From Candidatus Obscuribacterales bacterium (GTDB taxonomy: Bacteria > Cyanobacteriota > Vampirovibrionia > Obscuribacterales > Obscuribacteraceae): 43,029 nt of DNA. Made by a program: the position numbers and the translations under genes. A model generated the notes under the pieces. The model ran no database searches. It worked only from the letters and a program-made list of their open reading frames with translations, and was not told the origin of the DNA. Shown here piece after piece: positions 24,131-31,744 of this stretch. Each line of letters begins with the position of its first letter. Positions within the stretch are counted from its first letter, which is position 1. The stretch lies in the NCBI GenBank assembly GCA_019745415.1, contig JAIETF010000020.1:1-43029 (forward strand). The letters are read 5' to 3'.

Positions 24131-27061
24131 TTGACCGCCGCTGCGGTTGGGAGTGTAGTCATAGTTAGCACTGAAGCCTTGCTTAGAAGTTCGGGCTCTA
24201 AACATACAGAAAGCAGTTCTGCTGAGTCGATTGAAAGACGACTCAAGGATGATTTCTTGCCTCGGGTGAACAAGCCAGGGCAGTACCTCGGCAATGAGTG
24301 GGGTGCGAGAAGAAAGAGTTTCTCAAGCAGTCGAGTGAGAATGGCGCTTGCTTTTCCTGACCTGTATGAGCTTGGGATGTCCAATTTCGGACTGAAGATA
24401 CTCTATCAACTCATTAACGATATAGATGGCTATATGGTTGATCGAACCTATGCACCGGCTGGTGATATGGAAGCCTTAATGCGTGCCGAGCAGTTGCCGC
24501 TTTTTGCCTTCGAATCGAAAGAACCGGTGCAGAATTTCGATTTGATTGGTTTTTCTCTGCAATACGAGCTCACCTATACAAATGTCCTCAACATGCTTGA
24601 ATTGGCAGATCTGCCTTTGAGAGCTTGTGAGCGTGAGACGATTTTTCCCTTGGTTTTTGGAGGCGGACCCTCTGCCGTCAATCCCGAACCGATGGCGCCT
24701 TTTCTTGATTTCTTTGTTATTGGCGATGGTGAAGAAGCCCTGCCGGCGGTGATGCGCCAAGTTGATCAGTTTAAGCAAGATGTTTATCCGGCTCTATCTT
24801 TAGACAGTAGTTCAGTAGGCAAAATGTCTCTTGCTTGTGTACAAGCAGTTCGTAATTTGCTTTTGGCTCGATTGGCTTGCACCGTACCTGGTGTTTATGC
24901 GCCGCAGCTCTACACTTACAATCCTAATGAGCACCCGGTTAAACCTAGAACCCTTGCCGAGCTCTTTCAGATTGCCGGCAAGGAGTTATCCGCTTGCGGT
25001 ATTGATGCCGAGACTGTTTTGGCACTTCCTTTCTTTGAGCAGTTCAAGCAGGCACAATTGCCGGAAAGAGTAATGCGTCAGGTTGCTCCTCTTCTTCCTA
25101 GTAATCAGCCTACCCGTAATCTTGTTCCTTATTTGGCACTGGTTCATGATCGCGAAGTGCTTGAAGTAAGACGCGGTTGCGACCGGGGTTGTCGTTTTTG
25201 CCAGCCCGGCTATACTTTTTTGCCTGTGCGTGAGCGCTCGGCCGAAGAGTTGGTAGAGCTATCCAAACAAGCTCTGAAGAATTCGGGACATGAAGAGTAC
25301 TCCATGCTTTCACTTTGTGTATCCGACTATACAAGTCTTTATGACAGTGTGCGGGCTCTCAATAGAGAACATGCTCATAAGCGCACCTCGCTTTCTTTCC
25401 CGTCGCAAAGAGCCGACCGCATGAACTTGGACGTGGCGGAAGAACTGAAGACGGTTCGCAAAAGTGGTATCACCCTTGCGCCTGAAGCCGGCAGCGAGAA
25501 GCTCAGGGCTGTTATCAATAAAGGGCTTAAGCACGAACAAATTATCAATGCTATAGACTCGGCTTACGAAGCCGGTTGGCAGTCAGTCAAGCTCTATTTT
25601 ATGTGTGGTTTGCCTTTCGAAGATGATGATGACCTTGCCGGTATCATTGCTATCTTGAAAGAAGCCACAGTGCATGCGCGTCTCAAGCGCAAGGCTGAGC
25701 CGGCAAAATATAGAAGAGATCTTGAGCTGACTTGCACAATCTCAAATTTTGTACCCAAGCCTTTTACTCCTTTTCAGTGGTTCCCTCAGGTTTCCCCTGA
25801 AGAATTCGCCAGGAAACATAGTGTTTTGCGGGCCAAGTTGAAAGAGTCTGGTCTGCGCAATGTACAACTCAATGTCACCGGCCCGCAAATAAGTCTTCTT
25901 GAGGCGGTGATTTCGCGCGGCGACAGACAAACCGGCGAGATGATTTTGGAAGCTTTCAAACGTGGTTGTGTTTTTGATGCCTGGGATGAACATCTTAAGC
26001 CGGAAATTTGGCATCAGGTGGCAGAGCATTTTGGTACTACCTTGTTGGCCGAAGCGGCTAAAGATAGACCGGTAGGCAGCATGCAGGCTTACGATATTGT
26101 TCATATCGGTCTCCATCACTGGTGGCTTGTGCGTGAATGGGAGAAAGCCGTCAAAGAAGTTGAAACCGCTGCTTGCACGGAGAATACCTGCCATGCCTGC
26201 GGCATTTGTACCGAGCTGGATACAAATCATGTCTTGGCTAACCCCAGTCCGGTCACACTCAAGAAGAATCCCTTCGTTAAGGAATTGAATGCTAATAAGA
26301 GCGATGAAGAGTCTCATCCTTCGCTCTTTTTCCTGGCACCGTCCACAAGCTCTCAGAGCCAGGCGAATCAAGGTTCTGAGAAGTCAGACAATGTCAAATT
26401 TAGAGCTGTGTTCAAAAAGATTGGTGACTTGCGTTTCATTGGGCACCTAGATCTACAAAATCTTTTCATAAGGGCGCTGCGTCGAGCTGAAATCAAGATG
26501 AGCTATACCCAGGGCTTCAATCCTTCGCCCAAGCTCTCTGTGGCTGCGCCTCTGCCTCTTTTCCAGGAAGGAATGGGCGAACTTATTGACGTCGAAGTGG
26601 CGGAAGCAATTACTGCCGACCAGTTTATGGAGCGTCTCAATCGCGAGTTGCCGCCGGAAGTGCAAATACTCTCGGCTTTCCAAATCGGCAAAGACCTTGC
26701 CGAGAATAAGAAGTCTCTGCCTTCACTTGTGGGTAGAGCCAGATATAAGGTCGATATAGTCAGACCGGCTGAAATCGAACAAGACAAGCTTTCGAGGCTC
26801 AGTGCCCGAATAGAAGAGATATTGGGTTTGGGTGAGCTCAATATTGATGGAAAGAAAAATTTGAGACCTTTGATTCACCTGATCAAAATACATGATTTAG
26901 CCACGCCGACTCCCTGGTTGGAGCTTGAGCTGGCAACCGGCTCGTCGGGACATTTGAAGCCTCAAGATCTTTTGGCTTTGCTTAGTTCCGAACTCACTTT
27001 TCATGTGACCAGACTAGAGATGCTTTCTCTGGATGGTGAGCCCCTGGTTCCGCAAAAATAA
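24131..27061 (+). CDS. B12-binding-type radical SAM protein fused to DUF2344
   Basis: 976 residues from the first available start, a TTG at 24131. The frame is open only from 24068, and the first ATG is residue 71, inside the conserved region, so the true start is a TTG (24131 or 24179). Blocks: an N-terminal domain with 'FLPRVNKPGQYLGNEWG' (43-58) and MALAFPDLYELGMSNFGLKILY; VFGGGPSAVNPEPMAPFLDFFVIGDGEEALP; the radical SAM site RRGCDRGCRFCQPG with Cys350, Cys354 and Cys357; GITLAPEAGSEKLRAVINK; and a linker with CTENTCHACGIC (about 682-693). A C-terminal DUF2344 domain from about 753 includes FIGHLDLQNLFIRALRRAEIKMSYTQGFNPSPK. This is the TIGR03960/TIGR03936 type, often next to rng. The substrate is unknown. 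The stop is 18 bases before rng. Confidence 0.92.
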   Translation: MTAAAVGSVVIVSTEALLRSSGSKHTESSSAESIERRLKDDFLPRVNKPGQYLGNEWGARRKSFSSSRVRMALAFPDLYELGMSNFGLKILYQLINDIDGYMVDRTYAPAGDMEALMRAEQLPLFAFESKEPVQNFDLIGFSLQYELTYTNVLNMLELADLPLRACERETIFPLVFGGGPSAVNPEPMAPFLDFFVIGDGEEALPAVMRQVDQFKQDVYPALSLDSSSVGKMSLACVQAVRNLLLARLACTVPGVYAPQLYTYNPNEHPVKPRTLAELFQIAGKELSACGIDAETVLALPFFEQFKQAQLPERVMRQVAPLLPSNQPTRNLVPYLALVHDREVLEVRRGCDRGCRFCQPGYTFLPVRERSAEELVELSKQALKNSGHEEYSMLSLCVSDYTSLYDSVRALNREHAHKRTSLSFPSQRADRMNLDVAEELKTVRKSGITLAPEAGSEKLRAVINKGLKHEQIINAIDSAYEAGWQSVKLYFMCGLPFEDDDDLAGIIAILKEATVHARLKRKAEPAKYRRDLELTCTISNFVPKPFTPFQWFPQVSPEEFARKHSVLRAKLKESGLRNVQLNVTGPQISLLEAVISRGDRQTGEMILEAFKRGCVFDAWDEHLKPEIWHQVAEHFGTTLLAEAAKDRPVGSMQAYDIVHIGLHHWWLVREWEKAVKEVETAACTENTCHACGICTELDTNHVLANPSPVTLKKNPFVKELNANKSDEESHPSLFFLAPSTSSQSQANQGSEKSDNVKFRAVFKKIGDLRFIGHLDLQNLFIRALRRAEIKMSYTQGFNPSPKLSVAAPLPLFQEGMGELIDVEVAEAITADQFMERLNRELPPEVQILSAFQIGKDLAENKKSLPSLVGRARYKVDIVRPAEIEQDKLSRLSARIEEILGLGELNIDGKKNLRPLIHLIKIHDLATPTPWLELELATGSSGHLKPQDLLALLSSELTFHVTRLEMLSLDGEPLVPQK

Positions 27062-27079
27062 CGTGTTTAGAGGAAACGT

Positions 27080-29119
27080 ATGAGAAAGTCAATCGTAATT
27101 TCAGAGCAGGACAATATTGCTGCCTTGCTCGAGAATGACCGGGTTGTTGAGTTTTTCGTCAATAGAGGCGAACTCTTGCTCGGTGATATCTATACCGCCA
27201 CAGTAGAGAATATTCTGCCTGGTATTGATGCTGCTTTCGTCAATCTCGGCAAAGACAAAATGGGCTTTTTGCATGCCAATGATGTGCCGGGACAGGGTCC
27301 GCTTAAAGAGCGCTTAGTGCCCAAGCAGAAACTCTTGGTGCAAATAACTAAAGAACCCACAGGTCACAAAGGACCAAGAGTTTCTACGGCGATCAGTTTG
27401 CCTGGTCGTTTTCTGGTCTTGGTGCCGGAAGAGCGCGGCGTCAGTATTTCGAGAAGAATCTCGGAAGCTAGAGAGAGAGCCCGCTTGAAAGCCGTGGTCA
27501 ATCTCATGAAACCTCCCGGCGTTGGTCTCATTATTCGTACCGAAGCAAAAGGACAGGGAGATCAAGAGCTTTACGAAGATTTCGAACAGCTTTGGGATCG
27601 CTGGCAGACAATAGTTTCGGAAGCAGAAGCCTCAATCGGACCGACTCTTATATATAGAGACCAAGATTTGCTCTTCCGAGTCATTCGTGATGCCTATTCG
27701 CACGAAGTGACTGAGATCATCACCGATAGCCCTGAAGGTCAAAGACGCGCGCAGGAATATCTGGCAGGTTGGGCTCACAAGCAGACCAAGGTGATTTTCC
27801 ATACAGCCGAAGAAAATCTTTTGCTTTCAAAAGGCATAGATAAAGAAATCGAAGCGGCGCTCTCCAATAGAGCGGAACTGCCCTCTGGTGGACACCTGGT
27901 CATCCAGCCCACCGAGGCTCTTACCGTTATCGACGTTAACTCCGGACGCTTCACTAGTTCGCGCACCCAGGCGGAAACTGTACGCCGCACCAACTTGGAA
28001 GCAGCCCAGGAGATTCCGCGTCAACTGAGATTGCGTAATATCGGCGGTATGGTCATAGTCGATTTCATCGATATGGATAGCCGCAAAGACCAGCAGCAAG
28101 TGCTGGAAGCCTTTCAGCGCGCCTTAGAGGAAGATCGGGCCAAACCCCAAGTCGGCCAGCTATCAGACCTTGGTCTAGTTGAATTGACCAGACGCAGACA
28201 GGGTCAGAGCCTGCGCGAGTTGTTCACCAGACCTTGCACAAGCTGTCTATCGCACGGCGTGGTGCCGGCGCTAGAACTTGGACCGCCTGAAGACAGAAGA
28301 GTAATTACTTTCAAGAGTAAGGAAGAAGAGCCGGTTAGCCGCAAGAATCGCAACAAGCACCGCTTGCAGCAGCCTCTTAAATCTGCCACCGCATATGGTG
28401 GAAGAGTCATGCCCGCTCCTCTAGATGAAGAAGAGATGGAAGCTGAGGCTGCTCTTGAGTTAGATGATGTGCCCGAAGAAATTTTGGAAATGATGCCGGA
28501 GGATCTTCTCGATGCCAGAGCACAGGGAAAGCCCCACTCTAAGCCGGTAAGTTTTGAAGATGATGAAGATAGCGGCGAAGCCGAAGAAGTGACTATCGAG
28601 TTGAAAGCCGACGTCTTTCAGCCCAAAAAAGCACTTTACGAAGACGGCTTGACTGAAGAAGCAGATGAGGAACCAGTTTCCGACTTGGCTTCAGATCTGG
28701 CCAAGAGCGTTTCTGCTGTTGAAAGCGTCTATCAGGAACTGGATCTCGATAGTGAAGGATTGACCGCCACTATTGAGGCTGAAGTTGCAGAGGAAGAACA
28801 TGAAATATCTTCCGAGGCAGTCGGCCAAGCTCAGCCTGCTATTCAATACGAAGTAGAAAGCCCTTATTCGGCTGAAGTGGATCCTGTAACAGGCGTCTAC
28901 AGATTGAAGACCAAGAGCGATGATATCGAATCTGGTGCGGTCGATTCCAGTTCTAAAGCAATGTCCGCGGAAGAACCGGTAGCGGTTGCCGTGCAATCTG
29001 AAGCCCTCAGCGACTATACACCCAATTTCACTCTGCAAAGAGAAGAAGTGAGCCAGCTCACTTTGCCCACTTTCCAGGCTGATACTCAGAGCGAGTCTCA
29101 AGAAGAGGGACAAGAGTAA
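27080..29119 (+). CDS. rng: Ribonuclease E/G family endoribonuclease with acidic tail
   Basis: A single-strand-specific endoribonuclease for mRNA decay and rRNA/tRNA processing. The N-terminal catalytic part (1 to about 415) shows the S1 insert (GDIYTATVENILPGIDAAFVNLG), ALTVIDVNSGRFTS with catalytic Asp285, MVIVDFIDM with Asp328, and the zinc-link RPCTSC (Cys386, Cys389). The next 260 residues are a basic patch (RKNRNKHRLQQPLK, about 414-427) followed by a very acidic low-complexity tail, likely a partner-binding scaffold like the C-terminal half of RNase E. AGAGGA precedes the ATG. It follows the radical SAM gene in one operon, and a strong terminator follows. The symbol rng versus rne cannot be settled from sequence. 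Confidence 0.94.
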   Translation: MRKSIVISEQDNIAALLENDRVVEFFVNRGELLLGDIYTATVENILPGIDAAFVNLGKDKMGFLHANDVPGQGPLKERLVPKQKLLVQITKEPTGHKGPRVSTAISLPGRFLVLVPEERGVSISRRISEARERARLKAVVNLMKPPGVGLIIRTEAKGQGDQELYEDFEQLWDRWQTIVSEAEASIGPTLIYRDQDLLFRVIRDAYSHEVTEIITDSPEGQRRAQEYLAGWAHKQTKVIFHTAEENLLLSKGIDKEIEAALSNRAELPSGGHLVIQPTEALTVIDVNSGRFTSSRTQAETVRRTNLEAAQEIPRQLRLRNIGGMVIVDFIDMDSRKDQQQVLEAFQRALEEDRAKPQVGQLSDLGLVELTRRRQGQSLRELFTRPCTSCLSHGVVPALELGPPEDRRVITFKSKEEEPVSRKNRNKHRLQQPLKSATAYGGRVMPAPLDEEEMEAEAALELDDVPEEILEMMPEDLLDARAQGKPHSKPVSFEDDEDSGEAEEVTIELKADVFQPKKALYEDGLTEEADEEPVSDLASDLAKSVSAVESVYQELDLDSEGLTATIEAEVAEEEHEISSEAVGQAQPAIQYEVESPYSAEVDPVTGVYRLKTKSDDIESGAVDSSSKAMSAEEPVAVAVQSEALSDYTPNFTLQREEVSQLTLPTFQADTQSESQEEGQE

Positions 29120-29170
29120 GTCGAGAGATAGCTCCAGACCTATCTCATTTCGAGGAACATGTCTGATAGC

Positions 29171-29205
29171 AAAAGCCCGGCGTTCATACAACGCCGGGCT
29201 TTTAT
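29171..29205. terminator. Strong bidirectional terminator after rng
   Basis: AAAAGCCCGGCGTT (29171-29184) pairs perfectly with AACGCCGGGCTTTT (29190-29203) around a 5-base loop. It serves rng on the plus strand and the convergent gene at 29228 on the minus strand. A weaker hairpin (GAGATAG/CTATCTC, 29125-29146) lies just before it. Confidence 0.95.
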
Positions 29206-29227
29206 CATCAATAACTAAACTGAACGA

Positions 29228-30553
29228 CTAATTGCGCTTTTGCTTGGCCATAGAAAGGCTATAACCGAAGCGGGCTCCTGGTGCGGTCATTTCTGGTTGC
29301 AATAGACTTGCTTCTACACGTGCTTGGGGATCGACCTGGAAGAGCTTGTAGATATCGTTGGGATCTTGTGTGAAGATCTGCTCTTCGACAAAGAAACATC
29401 CACCGAATCTACCTCTGTGCACAAAGACTAGATAAGTCGATTTAGTGCTCGGCAGTGTTATGGCAAGGCAAGCCGTGCTGCCATTTTGAGTGAAATAAGT
29501 CATAAAGAAATCAAACTGGCTTTTGGCATCCATTCCCTCTGTACGCTCCACCGGGAAGCCCAGGAAAAGAGCAGACATAGCCGCGGTAACATCTTCAGGA
29601 AGGTCATAGACGCTCACAACAGCATCAGATGCTTCCAAGTCATTGAGCATACTGGTCAACGATTCTTCTGTTGGTCTTGCTTCAGGCGAAGATTTACAGC
29701 CATAAATGCAGCCTACCGCTTTACCCTTGTATAGCAAAACAGCAGAGCGGGATAGCTGCTGCTCTGAAGTGCATTTCATGCAGCCTGTGCGCATACCGCC
29801 TTCCAGGTCTGTGATTAGCCATTCCAGGTCATAATCTTTCATCTGATAGACGCTGAGCGACTCTTGATCTATAGGAGGCATGACCAGGTCTATAGCCCGT
29901 CTCAGTCTGAATCTTTTGGTCGGCGTCTGTTCTACTGGTGCCCGCCACTGACTTTCAGCAAAGGCGCTATGGCCGCCTTGGGCATAGTCGGTACTTTCCT
30001 GCTGATAATTCTGATATGCTTCGGCCGGTGCTTGAGTGTATTCTGCACCCGTTTGATATTGCTGATAAGACTGTATATCTTGCTGTCCATCAGTGTTTAT
30101 CTGGTTTTCAGCATATTCTCCAGCTCCATAACCTGCGGCGCCGTATCCTTCGTTTGCATCAGGTGATGGCGGTGCAAAAGGCGACTGAGTCTGACCCATG
30201 GTCTCTTCTTGGTAATTGCCTTGAAAGCCGCCACCTTGCGAAGCTGCTTGTTGTTCGGGGTTTTCCAGCTCTTCTAGCCAGTTCTTGGCTGATTTGACCG
30301 GTAAAGATGCGCCTTTGCCTATAGTTCCAGAAAACAAGGGCGAAAGTAATATACGGTTGTTGTGAACGCATACGAACTGAGCCAGAACTTCTTCGCCTGG
30401 CTGATGATTCGCCGCAGTCTGTATAAATCCGGGCAGGTTGTCTTTAGGAATCAAGACGGCGTAGCCGCCCGATTCGGCCTTCATGACCTTACAAACTACG
30501 TTTTGACCAGCTTTGTACCCTGTTACTTTCCAGGGATTTATTGGTCTTGACAT
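29228..30553 (-). CDS. S1-like domain protein with Q/Y-rich linker, unknown function
   Basis: I do not recognise the full protein. Residues 10-72 (GYKAGQNVVCKVMKAESGGYAV ... PGFIQ ... ILLSPLF) have the S1/OB RNA-binding layout. A linker at about 100-210 is rich in Gln, Tyr, Gly and Ala. The C-terminal region (215-441) contains RTGCMKCTSEQQLSRSAVLLYKGKAVGCIYGCK, with Cys258, Cys261, Cys282 and Cys286, and then 'CLAITLPSTKSTYLVFVHRGRFGGCFFVEEQIF'. The phrase 'G-x-L/V-L-Y-x-G-x-x-V-G' resembles regulatory sensor domains such as PATAN/DUF4388, but the match is weak. AGGG lies eight bases upstream of the ATG. A reasonable promoter precedes it. It converges on rng, sharing its terminator. Confidence 0.75.
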   Translation of the reverse strand: MSRPINPWKVTGYKAGQNVVCKVMKAESGGYAVLIPKDNLPGFIQTAANHQPGEEVLAQFVCVHNNRILLSPLFSGTIGKGASLPVKSAKNWLEELENPEQQAASQGGGFQGNYQEETMGQTQSPFAPPSPDANEGYGAAGYGAGEYAENQINTDGQQDIQSYQQYQTGAEYTQAPAEAYQNYQQESTDYAQGGHSAFAESQWRAPVEQTPTKRFRLRRAIDLVMPPIDQESLSVYQMKDYDLEWLITDLEGGMRTGCMKCTSEQQLSRSAVLLYKGKAVGCIYGCKSSPEARPTEESLTSMLNDLEASDAVVSVYDLPEDVTAAMSALFLGFPVERTEGMDAKSQFDFFMTYFTQNGSTACLAITLPSTKSTYLVFVHRGRFGGCFFVEEQIFTQDPNDIYKLFQVDPQARVEASLLQPEMTAPGARFGYSLSMAKQKRN

Positions 30554-30606
30554 TCTGATTCCCTTAAGTGCGCTGATGCGCCCAAGCCATAAATAGATAG
30601 ACTTTT

Positions 30607-30635
30607 ATTTTATTCCCAGGCAGGGTCAATTCCAA
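30607..30635 (-). promoter_or_regulatory. Candidate sigma-70 promoter of the S1-like gene
   Basis: On the minus strand, TTGGAA (30635-30630), a 17-base spacer, then TAAAAT (30612-30607), about 54 bases before the ATG at 30553. Good spacing; both boxes differ from consensus. Confidence 0.45.
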
Positions 30636-30652
30636 GCGTTTTTTTGGGCTTC

Positions 30653-30949
30653 TCATTGATTATCACAACGATTTTTAAACTTGGCAGCTCCTTCTTGCTC
30701 TTCAATCTCATCCGAGCATGACTTGCCTTTGAAAATAACCTTCAAACTATTGAATATATTAAAGCTTTGTTTGCCCACTGTGCTTTGCCCGCAACTTTTT
30801 CCGGACTGGCAGCTATTACAACCGGTTTTGAGAACTTCGCTTGAAAATTCACTCCAATTATCACAACGCTGACAATGCAAAAGCTGTCCGACTGCTCCGC
30901 TTGCATCAAGAGGCATAGAGCAAGTTTGGCAATGTAATTCGCTGGACAT
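30653..30949 (-). CDS. Small zinc-ribbon protein of unknown function
   Basis: A 98-residue protein with Cys7/Cys10 (CQTC), Cys26/Cys29 (CQRC) and an additional cluster Cys44, Cys47, Cys53. The first four suggest one zinc ribbon; the rest may bind another metal. It starts three bases after the feoA stop with only a weak ribosome site, so it is probably translated by coupling to feoA. No homologous family is recognised. The context after fur and feoA suggests a role in metal homeostasis, but that is inference from position only. Confidence 0.62.
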   Translation of the reverse strand: MSSELHCQTCSMPLDASGAVGQLLHCQRCDNWSEFSSEVLKTGCNSCQSGKSCGQSTVGKQSFNIFNSLKVIFKGKSCSDEIEEQEGAAKFKNRCDNQ

Positions 30950-30952
30950 AAC

Positions 30953-31174
30953 TTAGCCGACTTCTGAAACGTCGATCTGAAAAGCAACGTCACGGCCGAC
31001 AGCCAATTCCATTTCATTGAGGGCGATAATCACCGGTCCCCCCTTAATGTTTTTGGCAATGCCGATGCGAGCTCCCTCACCAATGCCGAACCTAACCGCC
31101 TGCATGGTTACTTCGTCCGAGCGAGTGGCAGTGACTATGAAATGCTTTCCTTCTTTTGCTTCAGCCAATGTCAT
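30953..31174 (-). CDS. feoA: FeoA-family small SH3-like protein
   Basis: A 73-residue FeoA-like domain: MTLAEAKEGKHFIVTA, RFGIGEGARIGIAKNIKGGPVIIALNEMELAVGRDVA and a final beta strand. FeoA proteins assist the FeoB ferrous-iron transporter in the cytoplasm, and stand-alone copies also occur as regulators' partners. No FeoB is present in this window. It lies 22 bases downstream of fur and 3 bases upstream of the zinc-ribbon gene, so the three genes form one minus-strand unit. This is a strong family call; the iron role is inferred from family and neighbour. Confidence 0.88.
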   Translation of the reverse strand: MTLAEAKEGKHFIVTATRSDEVTMQAVRFGIGEGARIGIAKNIKGGPVIIALNEMELAVGRDVAFQIDVSEVG

Positions 31175-31196
31175 TTGTTATTCCTCTGCCTTTATT

Positions 31197-31676
31197 TTAG
31201 CGCCCTTTAGTGGACTTGCTCGTCTTACAGTTGGGACAGAGCCCAAAAATCTTGAACTGGGCGTCTATTACTTCGAAATTGTACCTGGCGCCTATCTTTT
31301 GACCGGCCTCTTCCAGAAAATGGTCTTCGAACTCAAGGGTTGTGTTGCAACCGGTGCAAATGATGTGTTGATGCGGCAAAGTGTCTTGCTTCAGTTCATA
31401 GTGCTTGTGACCTTCAGCAAAATCCAATTCGCGCAATAAGCCAAGAGATGAAAGCAATTTGAGAGTTCTGTAGGCTGTAGCCAGCGAAACATTGCCTCCC
31501 CTTTCCAGCAATTTGGCATGCAGTTCTTCTGCCGAGAGGTGATGACCGCTCTCCTGTTCTTTGAAAATCTGCAAAATTGTCTCGCGCTGCGCCGTTATTC
31601 TATGTCCACGTTTTCGTAGACTGTCGAACAGCGGGTCAGTACCGGTTTCTGGGCTATCTTCCATTGTCTCGCGCAT
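31197..31676 (-). CDS. fur: Fur-family metal-dependent transcription regulator
   Basis: A 159-residue Fur-type repressor. An N-terminal winged helix spans about 13-85 (DSLRKRGHRITAQRETILQIF ... LSAEELHAKL ... VSLATAYRTLKLLSSLGLL). The metal and dimerisation domain has HKHYEL, PHQHIICTGC and FGLCPNC, giving two CxxC pairs for structural zinc and a His-rich regulatory site. It may be Fur, Zur or PerR; co-location with feoA favours iron. A start at the in-frame ATG four codons in (31664) is also possible. A Fur box could not be identified by eye in the 68 bases between fur and uvrA. Confidence 0.9.
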   Translation of the reverse strand: MRETMEDSPETGTDPLFDSLRKRGHRITAQRETILQIFKEQESGHHLSAEELHAKLLERGGNVSLATAYRTLKLLSSLGLLRELDFAEGHKHYELKQDTLPHQHIICTGCNTTLEFEDHFLEEAGQKIGARYNFEVIDAQFKIFGLCPNCKTSKSTKGR

Positions 31677-31744
31677 GGTCTATAGATGTGGGCATGGCAG
31701 TTGCTAGCCAAGCTCCTCTAGCACATGATCATACCCCAAATAGA

